A stretch of 23,304 nucleotides of DNA, from contig JBAYWC010000041.1 of NCBI GenBank assembly GCA_041674265.1, forward strand, positions 1 to 23,304, written 5' to 3'. The DNA comes from QYQL01 sp041674265 (lineage in GTDB: Bacteria > Verrucomicrobiota > Verrucomicrobiia > Chthoniobacterales > Terrimicrobiaceae). Positions 1 through 7,908 of the stretch are shown piece by piece. The position numbers were made by a program, and so were the translations under genes. A model generated the notes under the pieces. That model was given only the letters and a program-made list of their open reading frames with translations. It was not told the DNA's origin and made no database searches. Numbering within the stretch: the stretch's first letter is position 1; each line of letters opens with the position of its first letter.

Positions 1-1
1 C

Positions 2-178
2 GACGGCCTGCCCGTCCACAGCTTCCAGACTTTGCTCAAAGACCTCGCCACCATCACCCGCAACACCATCGTGCCAAAACTTCCCGGAGCCCCCGGCTGG
101 CAGCAGGACACCGAGCCCACGCCCCTGCAGGAAAAAATCCTCCAACTTTTACATGCCCACCCGATGAGTAGCCAGTAG
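2..178 (+). CDS. Transposase, C-terminal end (partial at window edge)
   Basis: An open frame enters from the left edge and ends with TAG at 176-178, giving 58 residues. The piece reads DGLPVHSFQTLLKDLAT, then a TRNT motif, and ends in a TPLQEKILQLL helix. I recognise this as the C-terminal tail of a DDE transposase of the IS4/IS1634-like group, seen after the catalytic core. The family call is from memory of the pattern and the catalytic residues lie outside the window. It converges on the gspE-like gene, whose stop is about 100 bp away. It may be an intact insertion sequence whose right end lies between 179 and 280, or a remnant. Confidence 0.5.
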   Translation, partial: DGLPVHSFQTLLKDLATITRNTIVPKLPGAPGWQQDTEPTPLQEKILQLLHAHPMSSQ

Positions 179-228
179 CAGGAAGTTCAAAATCGCCGTA
201 AAACCCAGTGTTTATGCGGCTTCCTGCT
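177..228. repeat. Inverted repeat / hairpin after the transposase gene
   Basis: AGCAGGAAG at 177-185 is the exact reverse complement of CTTCCTGCT at 220-228. The enclosed loop can pair further (CCGTAAA near 196-202 against TTTA and CGG at 211-219). It overlaps the transposase stop codon and lies between two convergent genes, so it may terminate transcription or belong to an insertion-sequence end. No run of T follows, so it is not a textbook intrinsic terminator. A second weak pairing exists between GGAAGTTC near 181 and GAACTTC near 242. Confidence 0.3.
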
Positions 229-280
229 TGTTCTGGGCTTGGAACTTCTGTTTAAATGAAAATGCCTTGGGCGCGCTCGG

Positions 281-2512
281 CTATACTGGCGGAATGCCGT
301 CGGGATCCGCGACTTCCTTGTCCCAATCGGCATCGACCGCAGTGTAGCTCAGGCAACTGATTTCTTCGAGGGAGGTGTTTCCGTTGAGCACCTGCTGCAG
401 CCCCTCCTGATACAGGGTCAGCACGCCTTTTTTGAATGCCAGCTTGCGCATCTCGCTCTGGGGGGCATTCCGGGCGATCATGTCCGCAAGGGCGTTGTCC
501 GATGGGCACATCTCCATGAGAGCCATGCGGCCCGTGTATCCGGCTTCATGGCATTCCGGACATCCGTGCTTCTCGTAAATGAAATGGGACTCCGGCGGAA
601 TGGCCACCCGGTTGACCGCGAAAACCGTGCGGACTTCCTGTGTGATCGGCACGGGATGCTTGCAATAGGTGCAGAGCCGCCTGACGAGTCGCTGGGCCTG
701 CGAGAGGGCGAGTGAGTCGGCCAGCAAATAGGGCGGGATGCCCATGGAAATCAAGCGGCTGACGGCCCGCAACGAGTCGTTGGCGTGCAGGGTGGTCAAG
801 ACCAGGTGCCCGGTCAGCGCGGCGTTGACGGCCGAGTTGGCGGTCTCCTGGTCACGGCACTCCCCGATGAGAATGACATCCGGATCGGCGCGCATGAGCC
901 GCCGCAGGCCCTCCGCAAAATCGATGCCGTTGATCGGATCGGTCTGCGTCTGGTTGAGTCCCTCGACCTCGTATTCGATCGGGTCCTCGATCGTCTGGAT
1001 GTTGATGTTGTCGGCGTTGATGCTGTTGAGGAGGGCGTAGAGAGTGGAGGTTTTTCCGCTGCCCGTGGGCCCGGTCACCAGGATGAGCCCCTGGTCCCGT
1101 CCCATCGCCTCGGAGAGCGTCCCAATTTGCCTCGGCGAAAGATTCAGCTCGCTTAATTTCCGGACTCCGTCCTGGCGGTCCAAGAAGCGGATGGTGATTT
1201 TCTGAAGGTCCTTGCGGCAGGGGATGGCGGATACCCGGCAATCCACCCGCCGTTTTCCGAGCGTGAGCGAAAACCTTCCGTCCTGCGCATCCTGCCGGCG
1301 CTGGCTCATGTTCGAATAGTTTTTGATGAGGCTGACGAAGCGGACGAGCTGCTCTTCCGGGCAGGAATGGACGACCTTCAATTCCCCGTCGATCCGGGCG
1401 CGGAAGCGCGCGGTGTTGAAATACTTTTCGACGTGGAGATCGCTCGCGCGACCTGTGATCGAGCGGTAGAGCACCCAGTGGACGACCTGTTCCGGCGTGG
1501 CATTGATGCTGGAGGGGTTGGTGCGCTGCATTTCCTGCACATCGATGTCGACGATGTTCGCGACATCCGAATACGTGAGCTCCTGGTCGTTGGCCGCCGC
1601 GCTGGTCGCCACCGAGCGGCTCCGGTCCCGGTTGATCGCGGCGAGGATCGCCGCCTTTTCCGCCAGGATCGTCCGGAAGACCAGCGGGTCGTTTCCACCG
1701 GATAGCCATTCATCCTCGAAGCCGAAATTTTCCTTCTCCGCGGAAAGGAGGAAGACGGTTTTGACCCCGCAATGCATGGGATACACCGCGTGCTTTTCCA
1801 GGAGCGATTCCGGAAAAAGATTCTGGGGAGGCGCATGCTCGGCATTGAAACAGGGCTCTCCGGTCGAGAGGGTGCGCAAGGCGAGCCCGTAATGGCTGGG
1901 AAGCGACTTGATCGAGTGCAGGCCGTCCACCGTGACTCCCGCGAGGCCCTCTTTCGCGCGTTCCAGCTTGGATCGGATGTCTTCCTCCAGCGGATATTCC
2001 TGCAGGAGCCAGGCCAGGGCCGACTCCGGACGGCTGTCCTTGGGGAGCGGGTTTGAAAAAACCAGCGGCGAACTGGCTTCCAGGGGTTGGATCTCCAGCC
2101 GGCCCACGAAATCCCGGTGCAGGATCGCATACTTGGATTGGGGGATCAGAACCGGGATGATCAACTCGACCGGAATATCCCAAAGCTGCGTGCAGGCCGG
2201 ATTGTAATGGGCGCAGATGATGAGCGGGCCGAGCGTCCCGAAGGGAATCCAGCGCTCGACTTCCGGGTCGCCCGGTTGTGGCGCGAGGCGGCGAAAAGCG
2301 TTCTCGGCGCGGGTGGAGCAATTGGGCCGGACTGGATCGAAAGGCAAAACGCCAAATTTTCTTGCGAGCCACTCGAGCGCTTCCTCCGGGTCGATTTCGT
2401 TGGTTTGCGCCAGGTGCTGGTGAAGATCCAGCGCATCATCCGGCATCGAATCGGCCTCGATATTTCCTTCCTTGAGAACGGTGCAGAGTTCCTGCCAGAC
2501 TTGCGGCGTCAT
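281..2512 (-). CDS. GspE/PilB-family type II secretion / type IV pilus assembly ATPase
   Basis: A 743-residue cytoplasmic hexameric ATPase that should power pseudopilus or pilus assembly. The N-terminal ~330 residues are a divergent GspE-N-like region. The C-terminal half is the classical secretion ATPase: Walker A GPTGSGKT at 481-488, an Asp box TIEDPIEYE, Walker B DVILIGECRD ending at 554, and a His box around TGHLVLTTLHAND. Two CxxC pairs (C614/C617 and C651/C654) form the zinc-binding module typical of GspE/PilB. The usual GE(I/M)RD is GECRD here. The start ATG overlaps the stop of the upstream pseudopilin gene by 4 bp (ATGA), indicating translational coupling. No GspF/PilC platform gene or prepilin peptidase is adjacent, so assignment to secretion versus pilus is open. 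Confidence 0.93.
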   Translation of the reverse strand: MTPQVWQELCTVLKEGNIEADSMPDDALDLHQHLAQTNEIDPEEALEWLARKFGVLPFDPVRPNCSTRAENAFRRLAPQPGDPEVERWIPFGTLGPLIICAHYNPACTQLWDIPVELIIPVLIPQSKYAILHRDFVGRLEIQPLEASSPLVFSNPLPKDSRPESALAWLLQEYPLEEDIRSKLERAKEGLAGVTVDGLHSIKSLPSHYGLALRTLSTGEPCFNAEHAPPQNLFPESLLEKHAVYPMHCGVKTVFLLSAEKENFGFEDEWLSGGNDPLVFRTILAEKAAILAAINRDRSRSVATSAAANDQELTYSDVANIVDIDVQEMQRTNPSSINATPEQVVHWVLYRSITGRASDLHVEKYFNTARFRARIDGELKVVHSCPEEQLVRFVSLIKNYSNMSQRRQDAQDGRFSLTLGKRRVDCRVSAIPCRKDLQKITIRFLDRQDGVRKLSELNLSPRQIGTLSEAMGRDQGLILVTGPTGSGKTSTLYALLNSINADNINIQTIEDPIEYEVEGLNQTQTDPINGIDFAEGLRRLMRADPDVILIGECRDQETANSAVNAALTGHLVLTTLHANDSLRAVSRLISMGIPPYLLADSLALSQAQRLVRRLCTYCKHPVPITQEVRTVFAVNRVAIPPESHFIYEKHGCPECHEAGYTGRMALMEMCPSDNALADMIARNAPQSEMRKLAFKKGVLTLYQEGLQQVLNGNTSLEEISCLSYTAVDADWDKEVADPDGIPPV

Positions 2513-3027
2513 GATGCGGGGGGGACCGGGGTTCCGGCGGGGCTTGGTTGAACGGAACTGCCCATGATGTGCATCAGGTCCAATCCTGCGCCATCGGCAC
2601 CCGGAACGACAATTTCAAACATCCTTCCATTCCATCTGGCACGATAGGTGGAGGTGCTGCTGCTGGCCACGAATGTGGCGGTCGGGGGAAGGTAGGGAGA
2701 ACCGGGGGCGGGATTCGTGGGTGCCCGGTACCGGAGCGAATCGAAAATTTTCTGCTCGTCGTCGCTTCCGGACGATGCGGCCAGGACGAGTTCCCAGTTG
2801 GATTGGTTGAAGCCGAGCACGGCACCGTTGAGATAGCGGAGATTCCGCTTCGCCGTCTCGTGGCTCGATCCGGAGACGAGGCCCGAAATACTCGGAATGG
2901 ATATGCCGGCGACGATCGCGAGGAACGCGACCACGACCAGCACTTCGGTCAGGGACAGGCCGCCGGTCGCGCGACCGAAAAGCCGCCCGTGCCGGGGGCC
3001 CCCGTCCATGTGGTCCATGCCCGCCAT
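2509..3027 (-). CDS. Type II secretion / type IV pilin-like pseudopilin (third of three)
   Basis: A 172-residue protein with a class III prepilin signal: a hydrophilic leader of about 23 residues, the cleavage site G|LSLTEV with glutamate at mature position 5, then a hydrophobic helix (VLVVVAFLAIVAGISIPSI). After processing by a prepilin peptidase (not encoded here) it would join a pseudopilus. The C-terminal domain is short and proline-rich at the end. ATG codons at 3027, 3018 and 3009 are all possible starts; the first follows the upstream stop by 4 bp with a weak AGG. The gene overlaps the ATPase gene by 4 bp. I cannot tell which Gsp subunit it corresponds to. Confidence 0.82.
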   Translation of the reverse strand: MAGMDHMDGGPRHGRLFGRATGGLSLTEVLVVVAFLAIVAGISIPSISGLVSGSSHETAKRNLRYLNGAVLGFNQSNWELVLAASSGSDDEQKIFDSLRYRAPTNPAPGSPYLPPTATFVASSSTSTYRARWNGRMFEIVVPGADGAGLDLMHIMGSSVQPSPAGTPVPPAS

Positions 3028-3031
3028 CCTG

Positions 3032-3448
3032 TCAGTAGGCGATATTCGAGTTGCCCGGGCCGCTGATACGCACCTTGGTTGTCAGCGGGCTGATCGTGGA
3101 GGGAAGGGTGTTGGTGTATCCGCCGGGAGTGAAAAGCGAGAGGTTTGTCTCGGCAAAAGCGATGTAGGGCGAGATGAGGAGGTAGCGCGCGTTGTCATTG
3201 CCGGCCCCCGACCAATTGGCCTGGGCGGTGTTCGTGCCGACCGCCTGCACGTATGCGGCGATCGCCATGTTCAGCGTCTCCGCCCTCGCCCGGGCCAGGT
3301 TCTCCTCGCCGTCCTGTTTCACCCGCACGATATTGGGCACGGCGAGAAAGGTGATGATGCCGATGATGGTGATGGCCGCCAGGACTTCGACCAACGAGAA
3401 CGCCCGGCGCAGTCCTGCGGCGGGCCGGATATTTGGGAGAGGGTCCAT
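3032..3448 (-). CDS. Prepilin-type N-terminal methylation domain protein (second of three)
   Basis: A pseudopilin of 138 residues from the ATG at 3448, or 152 from an in-frame ATG at 3490. I prefer 3448 because it gives a compact leader MDPLPNIRPAAGLRRA before the mature FSLVEV, although 3490 would leave only 9 bp after the previous gene. Neither start has a clear ribosome binding site. Residue -1 is alanine rather than the canonical glycine; this RRA|F form is common in PVC bacteria to my knowledge. Glu at +5 and the hydrophobic stretch VLAAITIIGIITFLAVPNI are present. The remainder is a small, Asn/Thr-rich globular domain. It sits in a tight run of three pilin-like genes feeding the GspE-like ATPase. 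Confidence 0.8.
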   Translation of the reverse strand: MDPLPNIRPAAGLRRAFSLVEVLAAITIIGIITFLAVPNIVRVKQDGEENLARARAETLNMAIAAYVQAVGTNTAQANWSGAGNDNARYLLISPYIAFAETNLSLFTPGGYTNTLPSTISPLTTKVRISGPGNSNIAY

Positions 3449-3499
3449 GATGATCGCTTTCTGGTTCTGCGGGTGTGTGTGGGAAAACATCCGTTGGTC

Positions 3500-3970
3500 T
3501 TATTGGTTCGTATACCACCCCACGATGGGATAGTCGGCCGTGCCCCACGAGGAAAACTGAAGATAGACCCCGGCCTTCGTCATGGCCTCGCTCTTGATCT
3601 GGGTCGCGGACGAGTAGCTGGTCAGGTGGCTGTAAGTTTCCGGATGCAAGTAGCTGGTGAGCAGGGCGAGTTTGGCCAGCGCGGTGCCGGCATTGCCGTA
3701 GGCCACCCGCGCGCTTTGAAGCGAGTTCGTCCCGCTGGAGTTCGCGGCCACCCAGGCATTCAGGGCATCCTGCAAGGTGATCTGCTGCTGCCGTGCCACC
3801 ACGGTGCGGGCGTCCTGCGCGGCGTTCGAAACCGTGGTGATGATCAGCGCGCTCAAAATGCCGATGATGGCAATGACGAGAAGCAATTCGATCAGGGTAA
3901 AACCACGGCCTTTTCGGATGAAAAACTTCCGGGAGGCAAGCGGACCGCATTGGAGATCACAATGCTTCAT
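3500..3970 (-). CDS. Type II secretion GspG-like / type IV pilin-like major pseudopilin (first of three)
   Basis: A 156-residue protein with a canonical prepilin signal: a basic leader ending KGRG, cleavage before FTLIELLLVIAIIGIL, and Glu at +5. The C-terminal region has the length and small-residue content of GspG-like pseudopilins, but no calcium-site motif that I can assign with confidence. It is the first of three pilin-like genes and follows the DUF2752 gene after a 46-bp gap containing a possible promoter and a small hairpin next to the start codon. It probably serves as the structural pseudopilin of the apparatus driven by the downstream ATPase. Confidence 0.85.
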   Translation of the reverse strand: MKHCDLQCGPLASRKFFIRKGRGFTLIELLLVIAIIGILSALIITTVSNAAQDARTVVARQQQITLQDALNAWVAANSSGTNSLQSARVAYGNAGTALAKLALLTSYLHPETYSHLTSYSSATQIKSEAMTKAGVYLQFSSWGTADYPIVGWYTNQ

Positions 3971-3983
3971 AGCCGAAAGCTAT
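3969..3983. other. 5-bp hairpin immediately upstream of pilin start
   Basis: ATAGC and GCTAT flank a 5-base loop; the left arm on the plus strand reaches into the pilin ATG (3968-3970, minus strand). On the transcript this places a short stem directly at the start codon. It could tune translation initiation or be chance. Confidence 0.25.
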
Positions 3984-4006
3984 CACGCTTTCCACGATTT
4001 GCTCAA
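3977..4006 (-). promoter_or_regulatory. Possible sigma70 promoter of the pseudopilin-ATPase genes
   Basis: On the minus strand TTGAGC (4006-4001) precedes TAGCTT (3982-3977) by 18 bp. The -10 match is weak. The -10 ends only 6 bp before the pilin ATG at 3970, so a transcript from here would be leaderless or nearly so. The 46-bp gap here, in a block otherwise joined by overlaps, is the main support. Confidence 0.25.
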
Positions 4007-4016
4007 AAGAAAAACG

Positions 4017-4502
4017 TCAGCGCCCGGCTTGCTCCACCAGCATTTTTGCCTTGGCCGCGACCGGATTGCGGAAGTCCACGAGTTCCGGTTTCGGGGTCGT
4101 GAGCGCCAGGTAGATATGGAACATCCACCATGCCAGGGCCGGCAGGATCAGAACCGGAGCGACACGGCCCAGGCGTCGGAAATACGTTTCCCACGGGGCG
4201 ATCGGACGCCCGGTTGCCGCCTCCACGAGCAGTCCGACAAGGATCATGGCGACCAGCGCGAGCACGGGAAAAGCGAGGGCATTGAGATAGAAGGCCATGG
4301 GCAGGTTCCCGTGCAGGACCGCGGAGACGGCACGGGTGCCCCCGCAAAAGAGGCAGGGCAGGCCGCTGACGGCATGAAATCCGCATGGGAAAAGGGGTGG
4401 CCGGCATCCCGAACGCGCCAGCGCCAGGCCGAGCATCATGAGGAGGGTGGCGAACGCCAGGCCCAGCCTCAACCACCGTCCCTCCGGAGAGAGCCTATTC
4501 AT
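4017..4502 (-). CDS. DUF2752 family membrane protein
   Basis: A 161-residue predicted inner-membrane protein with about three transmembrane segments (near residues 13-30, 67-95 and 115-135). The signature is the cysteine cluster CGFHAVSGLPCLFCGGTRA followed by a helix with YLNALAF, which matches the DUF2752 pattern of C-x-TG-x-x-C-P-x-CG-x-TRA and N-P-L/F. Function is unknown; the conserved cysteines suggest metal binding or redox but that is inference. I chose the ATG at 4502, whose ATGAATAG overlaps the rsmI stop by 8 bp; an in-frame ATG at 4544 would give 14 extra residues and a longer overlap. The gene lies between rsmI and the pseudopilins. Confidence 0.75.
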   Translation of the reverse strand: MNRLSPEGRWLRLGLAFATLLMMLGLALARSGCRPPLFPCGFHAVSGLPCLFCGGTRAVSAVLHGNLPMAFYLNALAFPVLALVAMILVGLLVEAATGRPIAPWETYFRRLGRVAPVLILPALAWWMFHIYLALTTPKPELVDFRNPVAAKAKMLVEQAGR

Positions 4503-5190
4503 CACCGGCGAGAACAGGCGCGCCTTTGTCCGTCGCGGCCACAAGGAGAGTGATCTCGCCTTTGGGCGGGTGATCCTGAAAGTGCCCGAGCAGGGTCTCC
4601 GGAGTTCCCCGCCGAAAATCCTCGAAGGCCTTGGTCAGTTCCCTCGCCACACAAACCAGACGGCAGGGGCACGATTCCCGGAGCGCTTCGAGCGTCCGCA
4701 CAATCCGGTGCGGGGACTCGAAATAGATGCTGGTTTCCCGGCGTTCCGCCGCCCGGGCGATCTCGGCGGCGCGGCGCCCGCTTTTCACCGGCAGGAACCC
4801 CCCAAAATAGAACCGGTCGGCGGGGAACCCCGAGCCCACCAGGGCCGTGAGAACCGCCGAAGGGCCTGGCAGAACGGTCAGCGGGATGCCGCGCCCGATG
4901 CAGGAGCGGATCAAGCGGTGGCCGGGATCCGAAATGCCGGGCATCCCCGCATCGGTGATCAGGGCGACATGCGCGCCCCCGGCCATCCGGTCCACGAGTT
5001 CGGCCGAGCGCGAGGCTTCATTGTGTTCGTGGAGGCTCACGAACGGTTTCTTGATGCCCAGATGTTGAAGGAGCATGCCGCTGTGCCTCGTGTCCTCGGC
5101 GGCGACCAGGTCCGCGCCCCGCAAAACTTCGATCGCCCGGAGGGTGATATCCTGCCGGTTTCCGATGGGGGTGGGGACGACGCTCAACAC
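4495..5190 (-). CDS. rsmI: 16S rRNA (cytidine-1402)-2'-O-methyltransferase
   Basis: A 231-residue SAM-dependent tetrapyrrole-methylase-fold enzyme that methylates the ribose of C1402 in the decoding centre of 16S rRNA. Family motifs are present in order: VPTPIGN near the N-terminus, AEDTR, ISDPG, LPGPSA, FGGFLP, YFESPHR, VARELTKAFED and KGEI. Length is slightly below the usual ~280, with a short C-terminus after the core. The start is a GTG at 5190, 12 bp after the lptE stop; it places MLSVVPTPIGN exactly where the family begins. The adjacent lptE and bamD-like genes suggest a housekeeping operon. Confidence 0.95.
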   Translation of the reverse strand: MLSVVPTPIGNRQDITLRAIEVLRGADLVAAEDTRHSGMLLQHLGIKKPFVSLHEHNEASRSAELVDRMAGGAHVALITDAGMPGISDPGHRLIRSCIGRGIPLTVLPGPSAVLTALVGSGFPADRFYFGGFLPVKSGRRAAEIARAAERRETSIYFESPHRIVRTLEALRESCPCRLVCVARELTKAFEDFRRGTPETLLGHFQDHPPKGEITLLVAATDKGAPVLAGDE

Positions 5191-5202
5191 GGGAGGATCC
5201 CG

Positions 5203-5709
5203 TTACCAGCCCTCGCTGACCTCCGCCATGATATTGTTGGCAAGGTCGGAAGCCGCGTCGGAAATGGCCTGCCGCTCGATCGTCTGGAGATCGTTTCCAC
5301 TGAAGAACGTGGTGTTCCCCTGGAGGTTGCCCTTCATCAGGATCGCTCCCGTCACCCGGTCCTGCACCTCGTATTTGACAAACACCCGGAGCCCGAATTC
5401 GCTGGTCGCAAGAACGTTGTTCTGGACGGACCGAAGCGCGCGCCGCTCGATCTTGTCGATGGTGCAATACAGGATGGCGTCCGCCTTGTCGTCGGCGACA
5501 ACCTCGTAAGTGCCGTCCTGCTGCAGGCGTTTCACCAATGTGTCGGCAAAAAGGACTTCGATCCGCGGCTCGAAGGTTCTGTTCTTGAAAGTCGGGACGG
5601 CCAGCGTCCTCACGGCGCGCATCGGCGTGGGGCGGATCTCCCCGAGCTTATACCCGCAGCCCGTGAGGAGGACTGAAACGACGAGGACAAGAATGGCGGG
5701 CGACTTCAT
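5203..5709 (-). CDS. lptE: LptE-like lipopolysaccharide-assembly lipoprotein
   Basis: A 168-residue outer-membrane lipoprotein. The N-terminus is a lipoprotein signal peptide with lipobox LTGC (Cys18 as the acylated residue), followed by GYKLGEI, the typical LptE start after the lipid anchor. The region VRTLAVPTFKNRTFEPRIE and the later alternating beta strands fit the LptE fold, which plugs the LptD barrel and guides LPS to the cell surface. LptE is poorly conserved in sequence, so assignment rests on lipobox, length and the GYxL / LAVPxFxN pattern. It overlaps the upstream BamD-like gene by 4 bp (ATGA), consistent with co-translation of outer-membrane biogenesis factors. A true outer membrane with LPS or a similar glycolipid is implied. 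Confidence 0.8.
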   Translation of the reverse strand: MKSPAILVLVVSVLLTGCGYKLGEIRPTPMRAVRTLAVPTFKNRTFEPRIEVLFADTLVKRLQQDGTYEVVADDKADAILYCTIDKIERRALRSVQNNVLATSEFGLRVFVKYEVQDRVTGAILMKGNLQGNTTFFSGNDLQTIERQAISDAASDLANNIMAEVSEGW

Positions 5710-6884
5710 TGGGTGGGAAGGGCGGGTTCGATCGAGGGAAGCGGACGCACATCCCGCATATCCGTGCGGAGTTTGGGTTTGCTGACGATGGGCAGCTCGT
5801 CCGGCACCACATCCCGGCGCGGCGGGCCGTTGAAATCCGACAGGGCCGAGGTTTCCACCTGGGCTTGCAGGCGTCGGCGCAGGGCGGCTTTCTCGCCCGT
5901 CTCCGCGCGCTCCGGCCCTGTCCTCAAGGCATCGTCGCCCACATCGCTGCGAAGCGTCTCGATCCGGTTGCGGGCAAACTCGGCCTGCTTCGTCCCGGGC
6001 TGGCGGCGGATCACGTCGTTGTAGTAGATCGCCGCGGACCGGTAGTTTTTGTAACGGTCGTAAAACTGGGCGATCGCGAGCAGGTCGCCGGATTCCTTGC
6101 CGCCGATGGAAACCAGATTCTCCCTCGCCTGCGCCGCCTTCTCGCTGTTCGGATACTGGAGCAGGAAATCCTCGAAGGTGTTTTTGGCGACGACCAGCGA
6201 GGACAGATCCTGGGATTTTCCGCTTCTTCCCACCTGCATGTAGATGTAACCGATCTGGTAGAGGGCATCGTCGGCGATGGAGCTGGCCGGATACTTGTCG
6301 AGGATCGTCTGATACGCCCCCGCCGCCTCCTTCAGCTTGCCCTGCTTTTCATAGGTCAGGCCGAGGTTGAACTGCGCGATCGGCGCGTTTTTGCTGAATG
6401 GCGCATTCTTGATGATCGAGGCGAACATCTGCTCGGCCCGGTCGGTGGACGGGACGATCTCCATCCCCAAAAACTTCAATTTCCGTCCGGCGAGGAACGC
6501 GTTCGCGATCAGGACCTGCCTGGTCACCGCCTTCTCGAATTCCGGCGTGTCGGGATAGCGGGAGATCAGCGTTTGATACGCGTCGAACGCCTTGCTGTAA
6601 TCGTCCGCGGCCTCATAGAGTTCCGCGATCCGGTATTGGGCCTTGGAAGCGAGCGGCGACGCGGGCGCCGCTTTCATGAACTGCCTGTAGGCCGCGATCG
6701 CCTGCTGGGTGGCCCCGGCTTCGTCGTAGCTGCTCGCCAGATCGAAGTTCGCCTGATCGTCGGGGGAAACCTTGACGCCTGCCACCGGCGTGGTTCTGCC
6801 TTGCTGGCTCGGGTCCTGCCCGAAAACCGGCGCCACGACCGACAGAAAAACGGTCGCGCAGCACATGAAAAAACAGGATCTCAT
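5706..6884 (-). CDS. BamD/YfiO-like tetratricopeptide protein, outer-membrane assembly factor
   Basis: A 392-residue exported protein. Residues 1-22 form a signal peptide ending VVAPVFG before QDPS; no lipobox cysteine is placed for lipidation, unlike classical BamD. The mature protein carries repeated TPR units (around FDLASSYDEAGATQQAIAAY, YRIAELYEAADDYSKAFDAY, FNLGLTYEKQGKLKEAAGAY, YQIGYIYMQVGRSGKSQDL and a later AIYYNDVIRR), the arrangement of YfiO/BamD-type beta-barrel assembly scaffolds. A basic, low-complexity tail of about 80 residues follows. It is the first gene of the leftward block and overlaps lptE by 4 bp. It could instead be a CpoB/YbgF-like periplasmic TPR protein. A second in-frame ATG at 6866 is possible. 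Confidence 0.75.
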   Translation of the reverse strand: MRSCFFMCCATVFLSVVAPVFGQDPSQQGRTTPVAGVKVSPDDQANFDLASSYDEAGATQQAIAAYRQFMKAAPASPLASKAQYRIAELYEAADDYSKAFDAYQTLISRYPDTPEFEKAVTRQVLIANAFLAGRKLKFLGMEIVPSTDRAEQMFASIIKNAPFSKNAPIAQFNLGLTYEKQGKLKEAAGAYQTILDKYPASSIADDALYQIGYIYMQVGRSGKSQDLSSLVVAKNTFEDFLLQYPNSEKAAQARENLVSIGGKESGDLLAIAQFYDRYKNYRSAAIYYNDVIRRQPGTKQAEFARNRIETLRSDVGDDALRTGPERAETGEKAALRRRLQAQVETSALSDFNGPPRRDVVPDELPIVSKPKLRTDMRDVRPLPSIEPALPTQ

Positions 6885-6896
6885 CAGGAGGGGTGA

Positions 6897-6926
6897 TAAT
6901 TAAGGGAGTTCATCCCCCGGCGTCAA
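6897..6926 (-). promoter_or_regulatory. Probable sigma70 promoter for the bamD-lptE-rsmI block
   Basis: TTGACG (6926-6921, minus strand) is followed after 18 bp by TAATTA (6902-6897). The start codon at 6884 is 12 bp beyond the -10, which predicts a leader of roughly five bases. The opposite side of this 99-bp divergent region serves the exonuclease gene at 6984; I see no convincing promoter for it. Confidence 0.45.
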
Positions 6927-6983
6927 GCGCCCCGAAGGATTCCGCTTGGTTCCGCCCCGGCAAGAAGGCATGGTTTTTCCATC

Positions 6984-7889
6984 ATGCGACTGCTTTTGGT
7001 TGACGGACATTACTACCTCTACCGCTCGTTTTATGCGATCCGCGGACTGCGGAACTCGCGCGGTGAGCCGACCAATGCCATCTACGGCTACGCCAAGGCC
7101 CTCCGGAAAATGCTGGCGGATCTGAAGCCCGACCTGGCCGCCGTCATCTGGGACAGCGGGGTCCCCGCCCGGCGGACCACCCTCCAGCCGGAATACAAAC
7201 AAAACAGGACGGAGATGCCGGCCGATCTCCGCCCGCAGGAGGAATGGCTGCAGGAAAACATCGCCCTCTTCGGGCCGGCCAGCGTGAGCGCGGAGAAGAC
7301 CGAGGCCGACGACCTCATTGCCACCTACGCCCGGGCGGCTTCGGCGGAGGGCGTGGATGTCGTCATTGCCACGAATGACAAAGACATCCTCCAGCTCACC
7401 TGCGAAAAGATCCGGATCTACTCCACCGCAAAAACCGACACCGGCGCGGAGGGGTTCTGCCTCCTCGGCGTTCCCGAGGTCCGGGCGAAATGGGGGGTGT
7501 CACCTTCGCAAATCGCGGACGTGCTGGCTCTCACGGGCGACAGCTCGGACAACATTCCCGGCGTCCCCGGCATCGGGGCCAAAACCGCAGTCGCGTTGAT
7601 CTCCGCGCATGGGTCGATCGAAAACCTGCTGGGCGACCCGGCGGCGGTCGCGAACCCCAAGCTGCGGGAAAAACTTCTCGCCTCGCGCGAACTGATCGTC
7701 GCCAACCGCGAAATGGTCCGCCTCGATGAAGACCTTCCCCTGCCGTTCCCCTGGTCCGCATTCCGCATCCGCCCCAGGTATCCGGAATTGATCCGGGCCC
7801 TCCGCGACTGCGAATTCAAGGGCCTCCTCCAGGAAATCGAAACCGAGGCGAAAAAGCTTGGTGCTCCGGGACAACAGGAGTTGTTTTAA
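6984..7889 (+). CDS. Stand-alone 5'-3' exonuclease / flap endonuclease (Pol I N-domain family)
   Basis: A 301-residue nuclease matching the 5'-nuclease domain of DNA polymerase I without a polymerase. The metal-site acids are visible: LLVDGHYYLYRSFYA (Asp7), a basic helical arch DSGVPARRTTLQPEYKQNR, EADDLIATYA, NDKDILQL, and the helix-hairpin-helix GDSSDNIPGVPGIGAKTA around residues 185-202. It should remove RNA primers and flaps during Okazaki fragment maturation and repair. The last residues are GQQELF, which fits the QxxL(F) sliding-clamp-binding pattern at an extreme C-terminus. The ATG at 6984 has no clear ribosome binding site. Transcription is divergent from the BamD-like gene. Confidence 0.9.
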   Translation: MRLLLVDGHYYLYRSFYAIRGLRNSRGEPTNAIYGYAKALRKMLADLKPDLAAVIWDSGVPARRTTLQPEYKQNRTEMPADLRPQEEWLQENIALFGPASVSAEKTEADDLIATYARAASAEGVDVVIATNDKDILQLTCEKIRIYSTAKTDTGAEGFCLLGVPEVRAKWGVSPSQIADVLALTGDSSDNIPGVPGIGAKTAVALISAHGSIENLLGDPAAVANPKLREKLLASRELIVANREMVRLDEDLPLPFPWSAFRIRPRYPELIRALRDCEFKGLLQEIETEAKKLGAPGQQELF

Positions 7890-7908
7890 CGACAAACAGG
7901 AAAAAGCC

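Noticed and set aside
4438..6896. Long plus-strand frames opposite rsmI, lptE and the BamD-like gene
   Set aside because: They lie antisense to genes with clear family motifs and show Arg/Pro/Gly-rich, motif-free translations.
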